The notes under the pieces are model-generated. The model was given only the letters and a program-made list of their open reading frames with translations, was not told the origin of the DNA and made no database searches. Below, piece by piece: positions 26,249 to 35,555 of a stretch of DNA of 56,917 nucleotides. Position numbers and translations under genes: made by a program. The number at the start of each line of letters is the position of its first letter. The stretch's first letter is position 1. This DNA is from JAJPXC01 sp964520525 (GTDB lineage: Bacteria; Bacteroidota; Bacteroidia; Bacteroidales; Muribaculaceae): contig CAZFNR010000009.1 of the NCBI GenBank assembly GCA_964520525.1, positions 1 to 56,917 on the forward strand, given 5' to 3'.

Positions 26249-28792
26249 TTATCCGCATTTTGAAGTGCCACACGAGGTGCATATCAAGCAGCCTTCTTGA
26301 TATACCAAGGTCTCCTGTCCGCAGTTGGGGCATTTTTGACCCGATGCCTGAGTGCCGTTGGGAAGGTATTTTTTCAGAGCACGTTCCACTCCCATCTTCC
26401 ATGTGTTGATTGACTGGCTGTCAAGCTCGAGCCCGGCTACCAACTTCATTACCTGGTCAATCGGCATACCATAGCGCAGAACTCCCGAGATGAGCTTGGC
26501 ATAGTTCCAGTATTCGGGGTTGAACTTGTCTGACAGCCCCTCGATTGTGGTCTTGTAGCCTCGTTTGTTGACAAACTGGAAGTCATATCTCTTGTTGCCG
26601 TCGGCATCGATGGCCTTGATTATTTTTCCATGTGTGACCGATTTGGGGCAGAAGATACCATCTTCGTCATCGGCCAGACCGGTAAAAATCTCATATGGAC
26701 TTCCATCGAGAAGCCCGACAAACGCAATCCACTTTTCTTTGTTGTTTTGGAATCTCACCACATCCGCCTCAAGCTCTATCGGGCGTTTGATGATGTGGGG
26801 TCTCACGTTGGCTAATCCCGGTTTCGGCGCGATTTCGCTTTTCTTTTCGACTGCCACGAGAACACCCGAGCGAGAGCCGTCGCGGTAGACGGTGCATCCT
26901 TTGCACCCCTGCCGCCATGCCTCGACATAGAGCTTGTTGACCATCTCCTCTGTGACATCGGCGGGCAGGTTGATGGTCACCGAAATCGAGTGGTCTACCC
27001 ACTTCTGTATGCGACCTTGCATCTTCACTTTCTCCACCCAGTCGATTTCGTTGGCGGTCGCTCCGGCATATGGGGAGCGGGCTACCAGTTCGTCGAGTTC
27101 CTCCTGGGAGTAATCATCCTTTACAGGGATGCCGTTGACGTTCATCCAGTACAGGAACTTGGGGTGGTACACGATATATTCCTCAAATGCGTCGCCGGTG
27201 TCGTCAACATAGTCCACACGCACGTCGGTGTCGTTGGGATTCACCTTGCGGCGGCGTTTATAGACGGGCATGAACACCGGTTCGATGCCCGAGGTGGTGC
27301 GGGTCATCAAACTGGTGGTGCCGGTCGGCGCTATGGTGAGGCAGGCGATGTTGCGGCGACCATGGCGCACCATGCTTTCATATAGCTCAGGCGACGCCTC
27401 GCGCAAGCGGTTGATGTAGGGATTGGCTTTCTCGCGTTCCGCATCGAACACTTCAAACGCCCCGCGCTCTTTAGCCATCTCTACCGATGAGCCGTAGGCG
27501 GCGAGTGCGAGCGCGCGGTGCACGCTCTCCGAGAAGTCGGTGGCTTCCGGTGTGCCGTATTTCAGCCCCATGGCGGCGAGCATATCCCCCTCGGCGGTGG
27601 TGCCCACGCCGGTGCGGCGCCCTTTCGATGTCTTATCCTTGATTTTCTGCCACAGATGACGCTCGGTCGATTTCACCTCCTCGGTTTCGGGATCTTCATC
27701 TATTTTCTTCAGGATGGCATCGATTTTCTCCATCTCAAGGTCGATAATATCGTCCATGATGCGCTGTGCCTTGCCGATGTGAACCCTGAACAGGTCAAAA
27801 TCAAATTCGGCCTGTGGGGTATATGGGTTCTTGACATATGAGAACAAATTGACTGCCAGTAGGCGGCAGCTGTCATAGGGGCACAGCGGTATCTCGCCGC
27901 AAGGATTGGTCGAGATTGTGCGGAACCCTAAGTCGGCATAGCAGTCCGGCACCGACTCGCGGGTGATGGTGTCCCAGAAAAGCACGCCCGGCTCTGCCGA
28001 TTTCCACGCATTATGTATTATTTTGTCCCAAAGTTTCGATGCGTCTACCTCTTTGGTCACCAGCGGATTCTCGCCTGACGTTGGGAAAGTCTGTGTGTAC
28101 TTCTCCCCGGCGACTGCCGCTTTCATGAAATCATCGTCGATGCGCACCGACACGTTTGCTCCCGTCACCTTACCCTGCGTCATTTTGGCATCGATAAACG
28201 CTTCCGAGTCGGGGTGCTTGATGCTGACGGTGAGCATCAGCGCACCGCGCCGACCGTCTTGAGCCACCTCGCGAGTCGAGTTGGAATAGCGTTCCATAAA
28301 TGGCACAAGTCCCGTTGATGTCAGAGCTGAGTTTTTGACAGGTGTACCTTTGGGGCGTATGTGCGATAAATCGTGTCCGACCCCGCCGCGACGTTTCATG
28401 AGCTGCACTTGCTCCTCGTCGATGCGTATCACTCCGCCATATGAATCAGGTGTGCCGTCAAGCCCGATGACGAAACAGTTTGACAGCGAGCCGACCTGAT
28501 GGTTATTCCCTATGCCTGACATTGGGCTTCCTTGGGGCACAATGTAGCGGAAATCTTTCATCAGCTCAAACACCTCGTCGGCACTCATCGCTGACGGATA
28601 ACGCTGCTCTATGCGGGCTATCTCGTTGGCGATGCGGTGGTGCATATCATCGGGGGTCTGCTCGAAAATATTGCCGTAGGAATCTTTGAGGGCATACTTG
28701 CTCACCCACACGCGTGCGGCAAGCTCATCGCCGTCAAAATATTTCAACGATGCCTGATAGGCTTCGTCGTAAGTGTAAGTCTTATTTTCCAT
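26249..28792 (-). CDS. nrdJ: Class II (adenosylcobalamin-dependent) ribonucleotide reductase
   Basis: The 847-residue enzyme reduces ribonucleotides to deoxyribonucleotides using a radical made from vitamin B12, so it works with or without oxygen. Family motifs include SLSNCFVIG (active-site cysteine), STNPCGEIPLCPYDSC, TGVGTTAEGDMLAAMGLKYGT and IAPTGTTSLM. The C terminus ends in a zinc-ribbon-like CPNCGQETL...CLICTSCGTSKCG tail, a common feature of NrdJ that serves disulfide exchange. I see no cobalamin riboswitch in the 259 bases upstream. It is followed by a terminator, then malQ. Confidence 0.96.
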   Translation of the reverse strand: MENKTYTYDEAYQASLKYFDGDELAARVWVSKYALKDSYGNIFEQTPDDMHHRIANEIARIEQRYPSAMSADEVFELMKDFRYIVPQGSPMSGIGNNHQVGSLSNCFVIGLDGTPDSYGGVIRIDEEQVQLMKRRGGVGHDLSHIRPKGTPVKNSALTSTGLVPFMERYSNSTREVAQDGRRGALMLTVSIKHPDSEAFIDAKMTQGKVTGANVSVRIDDDFMKAAVAGEKYTQTFPTSGENPLVTKEVDASKLWDKIIHNAWKSAEPGVLFWDTITRESVPDCYADLGFRTISTNPCGEIPLCPYDSCRLLAVNLFSYVKNPYTPQAEFDFDLFRVHIGKAQRIMDDIIDLEMEKIDAILKKIDEDPETEEVKSTERHLWQKIKDKTSKGRRTGVGTTAEGDMLAAMGLKYGTPEATDFSESVHRALALAAYGSSVEMAKERGAFEVFDAEREKANPYINRLREASPELYESMVRHGRRNIACLTIAPTGTTSLMTRTTSGIEPVFMPVYKRRRKVNPNDTDVRVDYVDDTGDAFEEYIVYHPKFLYWMNVNGIPVKDDYSQEELDELVARSPYAGATANEIDWVEKVKMQGRIQKWVDHSISVTINLPADVTEEMVNKLYVEAWRQGCKGCTVYRDGSRSGVLVAVEKKSEIAPKPGLANVRPHIIKRPIELEADVVRFQNNKEKWIAFVGLLDGSPYEIFTGLADDEDGIFCPKSVTHGKIIKAIDADGNKRYDFQFVNKRGYKTTIEGLSDKFNPEYWNYAKLISGVLRYGMPIDQVMKLVAGLELDSQSINTWKMGVERALKKYLPNGTQASGQKCPNCGQETLVYQEGCLICTSCGTSKCG

Positions 28793-28997
28793 GATACTGA
28801 GTGTTTTTTTCGACTTGCAAATTTTGTAAAATAAACCAACTTGACAAAATATTGGCCGAATAAGTTATCAACACTATGCTGAAATTTCCCCGTTTGCTTC
28901 TTCAACGTATTGGTATATAGGCCAATGGATGTTTTGTGGTATGCGAAAGGTTTCCAAAAAAATAAATTTCTCGGCAGTATGGATTGATAATTCGCAC

Positions 28998-29030
28998 TTT
29001 TGGCTGATTTGAGTTTATTGATTACTTTTG
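28998..29030 (+). promoter_or_regulatory. Promoter of the nitroreductase gene
   Basis: TTTTG (28998-29002), 20 bases, TACTTTTG (29023-29030): a clean Bacteroidetes promoter ending about 21 bases before the first ATG. Confidence 0.78.
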
Positions 29031-29051
29031 GCGGCGTATTACTGATATTAA

Positions 29052-29816
29052 ATGCTCGAAATGGATACACGACAATTTTTCCTTAACCGTGCCACACGGC
29101 GACAATACAACGGCAGCGACATCTCCGACCAATTGCTCAACGACCTGTTGCTTCAGGCTTCCCATGCCCCTACGACCGGCAATATGCAGCTCTACAGCGT
29201 CGTCGTCACCCGCGACCCCGAACGCAAACGTCAGCTCGCTCCTGCTCATTTCAATCAGCCGTCGGTCACTGCCGCGCCTGTTGTGCTGACATTCTGCGCC
29301 GACTTCAATCGGTTTGTGAAATGGTGTCGCCAGCGCGGGGCTGATCCGGGATACGACAATTTCCAGTCGTTCATGACAGCCGTCCTCGACACGGCCATAC
29401 TGGCTCAGCAGTTTTGCACAGTGGCTGAGATGGCAGGATTGGGGTGCTGTTACCTCGGCACTACTACCTACAACGCCCCTCAGATAGCCGAGTTGCTCGA
29501 GCTTCCGCCAATGGTTGTGCCTGTCACTACTCTCACCGTGGGCTACCCCGACGGCGATGGGGTAGAGGTTGGACGGTTGCCGCTTGACGGTTGGGTCCAC
29601 TCCGAGAAATATGCCGATTATACCCATGCGGCCATCGACTCCATTTATGCCGAGAAAGAATCCCGCGACGACAGCCGGCGTTTTGTTGAAGAAAACGGCA
29701 AAGACTCTTTGGCGCAGGTGTTCACCGATGTGCGCTATACCCGACAGGCCAACGAACTGTTCTCTGAGATTTTCCGCGACTTCATTGCCCGCTCAGGCTT
29801 CCCCTTTCCCGAATGA
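29052..29816 (+). CDS. Nitroreductase family FMN-dependent oxidoreductase
   Basis: The 254-residue protein is of the NfsA/flavin-reductase branch of nitroreductases: RATRRQYNGSDIS binds FMN phosphate, ASHAPTTGNMQLYS is the conserved FMN segment, and GLGCCYLGTTTYNAP lines the active site. Such enzymes pass electrons from NAD(P)H to quinones, flavins or nitro compounds in the cytoplasm; the natural substrate is unknown. Two ATGs, at 29052 and 29061, are both compatible with the promoter; the second (MDTRQFF) is as likely. It runs divergently from nrdJ and converges with the ferredoxin gene across a strong terminator. Confidence 0.9.
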   Translation: MLEMDTRQFFLNRATRRQYNGSDISDQLLNDLLLQASHAPTTGNMQLYSVVVTRDPERKRQLAPAHFNQPSVTAAPVVLTFCADFNRFVKWCRQRGADPGYDNFQSFMTAVLDTAILAQQFCTVAEMAGLGCCYLGTTTYNAPQIAELLELPPMVVPVTTLTVGYPDGDGVEVGRLPLDGWVHSEKYADYTHAAIDSIYAEKESRDDSRRFVEENGKDSLAQVFTDVRYTRQANELFSEIFRDFIARSGFPFPE

Positions 29817-29836
29817 CCGCTATGACGTTTAAAACT

Positions 29837-29871
29837 GATGCCGTCTGTTCCGCTACGGAACAGACGGCATC
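29837..29871. terminator. Bidirectional terminator between nitroreductase and ferredoxin genes
   Basis: A 16-base perfect inverted repeat (GATGCCGTCTGTTCCG and its complement) around the loop CTA, between two convergent genes. Confidence 0.85.
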
Positions 29872-29924
29872 GTAATCGTTTTGGTTAAAATGCGTGACGC
29901 GGAAGCGTCATCCCAAGGCTAAAA

Positions 29925-30095
29925 TTATTCGCCGGGAACGATAGCTTCGCTGGGGCACACTTCAGCGCATGAACCGCACTCGATGCAAGTGTCGGGATCG
30001 ATGTGGTAGATGTCGCCTTCAGAGATTGCTTCAACGGGGCAAACGGGCAGACAGGTACCGCAAGCCACACAATTATCGGTGATTACATAAGCCAT
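29925..30095 (-). CDS. 2[4Fe-4S] ferredoxin, 56 residues
   Basis: A 56-residue protein, MAYVITDNCVACGTC at its start, with two complete CxxCxxCxxxCP clusters: Cys9, 12, 15, 19 and Cys37, 40, 43, 47. This is a clostridial-type low-potential electron carrier holding two 4Fe-4S clusters, used by pyruvate:ferredoxin oxidoreductase and other anaerobic enzymes. It is a single-gene unit, with its own -7 box (30146-30153) and a terminator shared with the convergent nitroreductase gene. The start ATG gives the canonical N terminus. Confidence 0.96.
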   Translation of the reverse strand: MAYVITDNCVACGTCLPVCPVEAISEGDIYHIDPDTCIECGSCAEVCPSEAIVPGE

Positions 30096-30145
30096 GATTG
30101 ATAAAATTTAGATATTATACGAACGTTGTGAATTGTTTTACGCTA

Positions 30146-30153
30146 CAAAAGTA
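30146..30153 (-). promoter_or_regulatory. Candidate -7 box for the ferredoxin gene
   Basis: The minus strand reads TACTTTTG, matching TAnnTTTG, 50 bases before the ferredoxin ATG. The -33 region has no clear TTTG. Confidence 0.5.
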
Positions 30154-30278
30154 AATCTTTCCGCGGAATTACACTAATTTTACCTCCTGATTTTATCGAA
30201 AAATTTCATTTCTAATTCTGTTTGGCCTCCCTAAGTGCTTGTTGAGCACAGATGTTTTACCGTTTCAGATTACTGCTT

Positions 30279-31430
30279 ATGGCTATCAAGATTGTAATCG
30301 CATCCGATTCCTTCAAGGGGTCGCTGACATCGGCTGAGGTGGCTGTCGCAGCTGCCGCCGGTATAAACGAAGTATTACCTTCGGCCGAGGTGGTACGGCT
30401 TGCCGTCGCCGACGGGGGCGAGGGTACTGCCGAAGCCTTGGTCAGCTCTCTCGGCGGCGAGTGGGTGAACTGCGACGCGGGTGACCCGTTGGGCCGATCG
30501 GTCAAGGCGGCTTACGGCATGGTGGAAACCGCTGCGGGAATGACCGCGCTGATTGATATGTCATCGGCGAGCGGACTGACGTTGCTCGCCGAAAGTGAGC
30601 GCGACCCGATGGTGACAACTACCATCGGAACAGGTCAGATGATTGTCGATGCCTATAATCGGGGATGCCGCAACTTTATGATAGGTATTGGCGGAAGTGC
30701 CACCTGCGATGGTGGTAGCGGTATGTTGACGGCATTAGGGTTCCGTTTCATAGGCGAGGATGGTCGCGAGCTCCCTCCCGGGGGCGGCGCATTGCTCTCG
30801 TTGGCTTCGATTGATACCTCAGACGCTATGATTGATATAACCGGGTGCCGGTTCATCATAATAAGCGATGTCACCAATCCACTGTATGGACCCGACGGCG
30901 CGGCCTGCGTGTTCGCACCTCAAAAGGGCGCGTCGCCCGAGAAGGTCGCATTGCTCGACAAGGCGTTGCGGCGATACGCTGAGGTGGTTCGAGCCGCGAC
31001 CGGGTGTGATGTCGCCGATACACCCGGCGCGGGTGCCGCCGGCGGGCTTGGAGAGGCATTTCTCGCTTTTTTCAACAGTGAGTTGAAATCAGGCGTTGAC
31101 GCAGTGCTTGACCTCGTTGATTTCGACAGGGCGGTTAAAGGGGCCTCGCTCGTCATAACGGGAGAGGGGCGCATCGACAGCCAGACGCTGTTCGGTAAAC
31201 TTCCGCTTGGCGTGTGCCGCCGTGCCGCCGCGGCAGGGGTGCCCACAGTGGCAATTGCAGGAATGGTCGCCGAGCCGGTCAGTCTGTTGAAAGATGGTTT
31301 TGCCGGCGTTTTTCCCATCATGCGCCGCGTTGTTCCCCTTGATAAAGCGTTGACGAGAGAGGAGGCGGCGGAAAACGTGGAGGCGATTACCGCCTCAATC
31401 GCTAAATTTTATTATTCGTTGACACATTAA
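30279..31430 (+). CDS. Glycerate kinase (GlxK/GarK type)
   Basis: The 383-residue protein phosphorylates glycerate with ATP. It opens with KIVIASDSFKGSLTS, has the conserved ADGGEGTAEAL and the IGGSATCDGGSGMLTALG loop, and TGEGRIDSQTLFGKLP near the C terminus, all diagnostic of the type II glycerate kinase family. The product is 2-phosphoglycerate in the bacterial enzymes studied. I start at 30279 because MAIKIVIASDS is the family start; the earlier ATG at 30252 adds nine residues with no conservation. It stands alone between the ferredoxin and the coiled-coil gene. Confidence 0.93.
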   Translation: MAIKIVIASDSFKGSLTSAEVAVAAAAGINEVLPSAEVVRLAVADGGEGTAEALVSSLGGEWVNCDAGDPLGRSVKAAYGMVETAAGMTALIDMSSASGLTLLAESERDPMVTTTIGTGQMIVDAYNRGCRNFMIGIGGSATCDGGSGMLTALGFRFIGEDGRELPPGGGALLSLASIDTSDAMIDITGCRFIIISDVTNPLYGPDGAACVFAPQKGASPEKVALLDKALRRYAEVVRAATGCDVADTPGAGAAGGLGEAFLAFFNSELKSGVDAVLDLVDFDRAVKGASLVITGEGRIDSQTLFGKLPLGVCRRAAAAGVPTVAIAGMVAEPVSLLKDGFAGVFPIMRRVVPLDKALTREEAAENVEAITASIAKFYYSLTH

Positions 31431-31458
31431 CCGTTTTGCCTTATCACGCCTAAACGTT

Positions 31459-31480
31459 GCGCATGACTTTTGCGCGTTTT
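31459..31480 (+). terminator. Possible terminator of glycerate kinase gene
   Basis: GCGCA and TGCGC form a 5-base stem around a 7-base loop, followed by GTTTT. It is short, so the call is tentative. Confidence 0.4.
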
Positions 31481-31508
31481 GAATTGTAGAAGTTATCCTA
31501 ATTATGAT

Positions 31509-31516
31509 TATATTTG
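31509..31516 (+). promoter_or_regulatory. Candidate -7 box for the coiled-coil/MgtC/antiporter operon
   Basis: TATATTTG matches TAnnTTTG, 45 bases before the ATG at 31562. ATTG at 31483-31486, 22 bases upstream, could serve as the -33 box. The longer TTG start at 31526 would also be transcribed. Confidence 0.55.
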
Positions 31517-31561
31517 CGTTGAAAATTGATTTTATCAAACAAACGAAAAAATAACTACGGT

Positions 31562-32476
31562 ATGGGTAATTTTTCATCACGCCGCACACCCGCTATCATT
31601 GCCGCGCTTGGAGTCGCCCTGGTTGTCGCGATTGTGGCTATCGTAATGGTGATTTCGTCAAAAAACACCAAACTGGCCGAGGCGCGGAATCTCAATGAGC
31701 AGCTTCAACTGACCAACGAGCAACTTCAGCTTGCAAACGAGTATCAGGCTCTCGACATAGAGTTCCGACAGTATGAAAATCAGACGCAGATGCTCGCTAA
31801 CGACTCGCTGACAATGAAATACAACGCAGCAAAGCAAAAGGTCGAGAAACTGTTGCAAGAACTGAAAAGTGAGAAAAACAAGAGCGCGAAGCGCATTAAG
31901 GAGTTGGAAGGCGAAATCTCCACGCTTAAAGGTATATTGCGCCACTATGTGGCTCAGATAGATTCGCTTGGACGCGAGAACGAGGGGCTACGCATTGAAA
32001 ACGAGCAGATAAAGAATCAGAACGAACAGCTTGCGTCGCGTGTGGAAGATGTGTCCCGCAAAAACGAAGTGCTGAGCGAGCGGATGACTCTCGCTGAAAA
32101 GCTGAATGTCACCGGCTTGACTTTGACCGCTCTGAAGAAAAACGGCAAAAAAGAGAAAAACATTACCAAGGCGCGCCAGTTGGTGGTCTCGTTTACAATT
32201 ACGCAGAACAATTCAACCCCCGTGGGTATGAAAAATATCTATCTGCGCATCACCAATCCCGAAGGTGACCTTCTCGGCGTTGGCGGTAAATTCAGTTTTG
32301 AAGACGGTTCGCTTGAGTCGACAGCACACAAGAGCGTGGAGTATCAGGGTGAAGAGATTCCCGGTGTGAAAATATATTGGGATGTCAACACTACACTGAC
32401 CCCGGGCGATTACACAGTAGAGCTTTTCGCCGACAACTACCGCCTCGCTTCTCGCCGGTTCACGATGAAGAAATAG
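31562..32476 (+). CDS. Membrane-anchored coiled-coil protein of unknown function
   Basis: The 304-residue protein has a short basic N terminus, one transmembrane helix (about residues 10-33, rich in Ala, Val and Ile), then a coiled coil of about 140 residues built from heptads rich in Leu, Glu, Gln and Asn (NEQLQLTNEQLQLANEY, KNQNEQLASRVEDV). The last 110 residues form a beta-rich domain (LVVSFTITQNNSTPVGMKNI, PGDYTVELFADN) facing the periplasm by the positive-inside rule. I do not recognise a family. The start is the ATG at 31562; a TTG at 31526 is less likely. It probably shares a transcript with the MgtC-like gene, 34 bases downstream. Confidence 0.8.
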   Translation: MGNFSSRRTPAIIAALGVALVVAIVAIVMVISSKNTKLAEARNLNEQLQLTNEQLQLANEYQALDIEFRQYENQTQMLANDSLTMKYNAAKQKVEKLLQELKSEKNKSAKRIKELEGEISTLKGILRHYVAQIDSLGRENEGLRIENEQIKNQNEQLASRVEDVSRKNEVLSERMTLAEKLNVTGLTLTALKKNGKKEKNITKARQLVVSFTITQNNSTPVGMKNIYLRITNPEGDLLGVGGKFSFEDGSLESTAHKSVEYQGEEIPGVKIYWDVNTTLTPGDYTVELFADNYRLASRRFTMKK

Positions 32477-32510
32477 CGCCCCGCTGTAACGTTAACCCCA
32501 CAATTCTGCG

Positions 32511-33245
32511 ATGTCAGCCGTATGCCAATTTTGGGAATATCTTTGCGACTCGATTAACTCAGTCGAGGTCAATACGCTGTCGTCGATTTACAAGCTGGGC
32601 TTGAGCCTGCTGCTCGGCAGCGTGGTCGGCTTTGAGCGCAAACGCAAGGGCCAGTCGGCGGGTGTGCGCACGTTCGCTTTGATTTCTATGGGTGCCACAC
32701 TTGCGATGATACTCTCAGTCTATGTCCCGCAGGAGTATATCGGACTTAAAAACGGTGATCCCGGTCGCATTGCGGCGCAGGTGATAACCGGAATCGGTTT
32801 TCTCGGCGCGGGAGCTATCATGCAGATGAAAGGTTCGGTCAGAGGGTTGACTACCGCCGCCGGCATATGGATGGTGGCAACGATTGGTATGGCAGTCGGA
32901 GCGGGTATGTATATCCTGTCGATTGTGGCTACATCGTTGATTCTGTTTATACTGGTGCAGCTTGAACGGATTGAGCATCGACTGAGCGTGGGGGCTGAGT
33001 CACGGATAATTCGGCTGAAGGTCGGTGTGATTGTGAGTGAAATTGATGCCTATCGCACCGTGTTAGCCCGGTATCACGTTTCGTTGACCAATGTCTATGT
33101 CGAGTATGACTATCAAGAGTGTGTCACGAGGCTCAATCTGATTGTGTTGCTCAAGGAACACACTGACTATATTTCGCTATTTGAGTCGTTGAAGGAGGTA
33201 AACCCCACTTTAGCGATTTCATTAGGTAACCAAGTAAGCATTTAA
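32511..33245 (+). CDS. MgtC/SapB family membrane protein
   Basis: The 244-residue protein has the MgtC N-terminal membrane domain: LLLGSVVGFERKRKGQSAGVRT, LISMGATL, RIAAQVITGIGFLGAGAIM and LTTAAGIWMVATIG are all diagnostic. The C-terminal 90 residues form a soluble alpha/beta domain of ACT-like size. MgtC proteins modulate ATP synthase or phosphate uptake in Salmonella; most family members outside pathogens have no known substrate. It lies 5 bases before the antiporter gene, which points to a shared role in ion homeostasis (inference). Confidence 0.92.
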   Translation: MSAVCQFWEYLCDSINSVEVNTLSSIYKLGLSLLLGSVVGFERKRKGQSAGVRTFALISMGATLAMILSVYVPQEYIGLKNGDPGRIAAQVITGIGFLGAGAIMQMKGSVRGLTTAAGIWMVATIGMAVGAGMYILSIVATSLILFILVQLERIEHRLSVGAESRIIRLKVGVIVSEIDAYRTVLARYHVSLTNVYVEYDYQECVTRLNLIVLLKEHTDYISLFESLKEVNPTLAISLGNQVSI

Positions 33246-33250
33246 TAGAG

Positions 33251-35536
33251 ATGATTTTATCGGCAATTTTGGCTTCGGCTCAACCTGTAATAGAAACTGC
33301 GGAGGTTGTGTCGGAAATGGATGTTGAAGGCCTGATTTCTGACTTGGCTTTCATCTTGTTGTTGGGGGCGGGGGTCACTTTGCTTTTCAAATGGATAAAA
33401 CAACCGGTGGTGCTGGGCTATATTGTCGCCGGGTTCCTCGCAAGTCCCAACTTTGAGTATCTCCCGTCGGTCAGCACGTTGGCCAATATCGACTTTTGGG
33501 CCGAGATAGGCATCGTCATCATGCTTTTTTCGCTCGGCCTTGAGTTCAGTTTCAAGAAGTTGCTTAATGTCGGCGGCTCGGCGGTGGTCACGACGCTGAT
33601 AATCATCACGGGCATGGTGACTGTGGCGTTTATCGTAGGCCATCTGTGGGGGTTCTCCAATATCAACTGCTTGTATCTCGGTGGTATGATTGGTATGTCG
33701 TCTACAACGATTATCATCAAGGCGTTCTCTGACTTGGGGCTGCGTCAACGTAAGTTTGCCGCACTGGTTTTCGGGGTGCTTATCGTCGAGGATTTGTTTG
33801 CCGTCATAATGATGGTGGTTTTGTCGTCGGTAGCGATGAATAATTCTGTCGATGGCGGCGAGATGCTTTACAATATCAGTCGTCTCGCGTTTTTCCTTGT
33901 TATTTGGTTCTTGGCAGGGGTGTTGATTTTGCCTTCATTCCTTAATTTCGCGCGACGGTATCTAAACAACGAAACCTTGCTTATCGTGTCGATAGGCCTT
34001 TGCTTCGGGATGGCTGTATTCTCTCAACTGTGCGGGTTCTCGATGGCCCTCGGAGCGTTTGTGATGGGCTCGATACTCGCCGGTACGAGCATGGCGGAAA
34101 GTATAGAGCGCGTGGCCACCCCGGTCAAAGATTTGTTTGGGGCTGTGTTTTTCATCTCTGTGGGTATGATGGTCAGTCCGGGCTCGCTTGTCGAGTATTG
34201 GGACTCGGTATTGGTACTTTCGTTGGCGGTGATGTTTGGAGGTATAGTGTTTGGCACGAGTGGTATGCTCATCACCGGCCAACCGTTGAGAATAGCGATG
34301 GCGTCGGGTTTCTCTCTTACACAGATTGGAGAATTTTCGTTTATAATTGCCTCTCTTGGAATGTCGTTAGGCGTTCTGGATGGCGCGATTTACCCCATAA
34401 TCGTGGCGGTTTCGGTGATTACGACATTTACCACGCCCTATTTGATAAAGTTGGCTGACCCTGCTTATGGATTTGTGGCGCGCCATCTGCCGAGAAAACT
34501 GTATTTTTTGATTGACCGCTATTCGTCGAAGGCCTCAACCGAGACTGCCACAAGGTCGTTGTGGGTGTTGCTGATACGGCGTTACGCATGGCGATTGGTG
34601 CTGTATTCAATTGTGCTTGTGGCGATTTGTATGTTGTCGTCGCAGTTTATGATGCCGTGGCTCAACCGTGAGTTTGAGTCGTGGGGACACTTGATAGGAT
34701 GCTTGATAACACTTGCTGTCATGGCTCCGTTTCTTCTCGCTTTGGCATTGCCTGCATCATCAAAGACTGAGCGTAAGCGGCTACAGCGTGCTAATGCCCG
34801 CGTGGATGTGCCGCTCGTAGTCTTGATGCTGTTTAGGCTGATTTTAGCCCTCGGTTTCGTAATCTATGTGTTCTGCTCTATCTATGGAATGAGGGTTGGA
34901 TTCTCGGTCGGTCTGTCGGTTATCGTGCTTGTGCTATTGCTGTTCTCGTCAAGGGTCAAGACCCGATTGGACAATATAGAATCTAAATTTCTAAATAATC
35001 TGAACGAGAGAGAGTTGCGCCGCAGCGGCCGCAACAATAATGTGATTTCGGATTTGCACCTTGCTTATATGGAGGTGGGGTATGGTTGCCCGTTTGCGGG
35101 GGAGCGTCTGCGCAACTCCAACTTGCGCAACAAGTATGGGGTGAACATCGTCAGCATACAGCGCGGTGGCGAAGGAATCCCGTTGCCGTCGGGTGATACG
35201 CGCATATTCCCGGCTGACACAATAGGCGTTATCGGTACTGATGAGCAATTACAATTGTTGCTCCATGTGGTTGAGGCCTCTGACTCCTCTGAGCATAACG
35301 CTCTCAAGGGCGTGAATCCGTCAAATTTCAAGATGACGAGTGTGCTGCTGACCGATGATTCGGTTCTGATTGGGAAGAGCGCGACCACGGCTAATTTGCG
35401 CCGCGAGTATGCCGCCTTGGTTGTGGCCTTGCAACGCGGTGAGGAATATGTTCCTGTCGATGGCTCGGAGTGCTTCCGTCCCGGCGATGTGGTTTGGCTC
35501 GTGGGTGACCCCCGTCTGCTCACACCGCTCAAATAA
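33251..35536 (+). CDS. Cation:proton antiporter (CPA2) with two TrkA-C domains
   Basis: The 761-residue protein has a CPA2-type membrane domain: about 12 helices with VLGYIVAGFLASP, IGIVIMLFSLGLEFSF and GVLIVEDLFAVIMMV (the acidic ion-binding helix), then a further cluster of helices to about residue 575. Two TrkA-C/RCK-C regulatory domains follow (about 600-665 and 690-760; each has a strand ending in GDT or GDVVW...G). KefB-like members move potassium or sodium against protons; the ion here is not known. It is the last gene of the operon with the coiled-coil and MgtC genes, and ends 19 bases from the convergent fmt. Confidence 0.9.
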   Translation: MILSAILASAQPVIETAEVVSEMDVEGLISDLAFILLLGAGVTLLFKWIKQPVVLGYIVAGFLASPNFEYLPSVSTLANIDFWAEIGIVIMLFSLGLEFSFKKLLNVGGSAVVTTLIIITGMVTVAFIVGHLWGFSNINCLYLGGMIGMSSTTIIIKAFSDLGLRQRKFAALVFGVLIVEDLFAVIMMVVLSSVAMNNSVDGGEMLYNISRLAFFLVIWFLAGVLILPSFLNFARRYLNNETLLIVSIGLCFGMAVFSQLCGFSMALGAFVMGSILAGTSMAESIERVATPVKDLFGAVFFISVGMMVSPGSLVEYWDSVLVLSLAVMFGGIVFGTSGMLITGQPLRIAMASGFSLTQIGEFSFIIASLGMSLGVLDGAIYPIIVAVSVITTFTTPYLIKLADPAYGFVARHLPRKLYFLIDRYSSKASTETATRSLWVLLIRRYAWRLVLYSIVLVAICMLSSQFMMPWLNREFESWGHLIGCLITLAVMAPFLLALALPASSKTERKRLQRANARVDVPLVVLMLFRLILALGFVIYVFCSIYGMRVGFSVGLSVIVLVLLLFSSRVKTRLDNIESKFLNNLNERELRRSGRNNNVISDLHLAYMEVGYGCPFAGERLRNSNLRNKYGVNIVSIQRGGEGIPLPSGDTRIFPADTIGVIGTDEQLQLLLHVVEASDSSEHNALKGVNPSNFKMTSVLLTDDSVLIGKSATTANLRREYAALVVALQRGEEYVPVDGSECFRPGDVVWLVGDPRLLTPLK

Positions 35537-35555
35537 CGGTTATATCACATTCAGG

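Noticed and set aside
28793..29051. Possible cobalamin riboswitch before nrdJ
   Set aside because: The enzyme needs B12, but I found neither the B12 box core nor the long multi-stem pattern in these 259 bases.
29022..29627. 201-codon minus-strand frame over the nitroreductase gene
   Set aside because: Antisense to the conserved FMN-binding segments; shadow frame.
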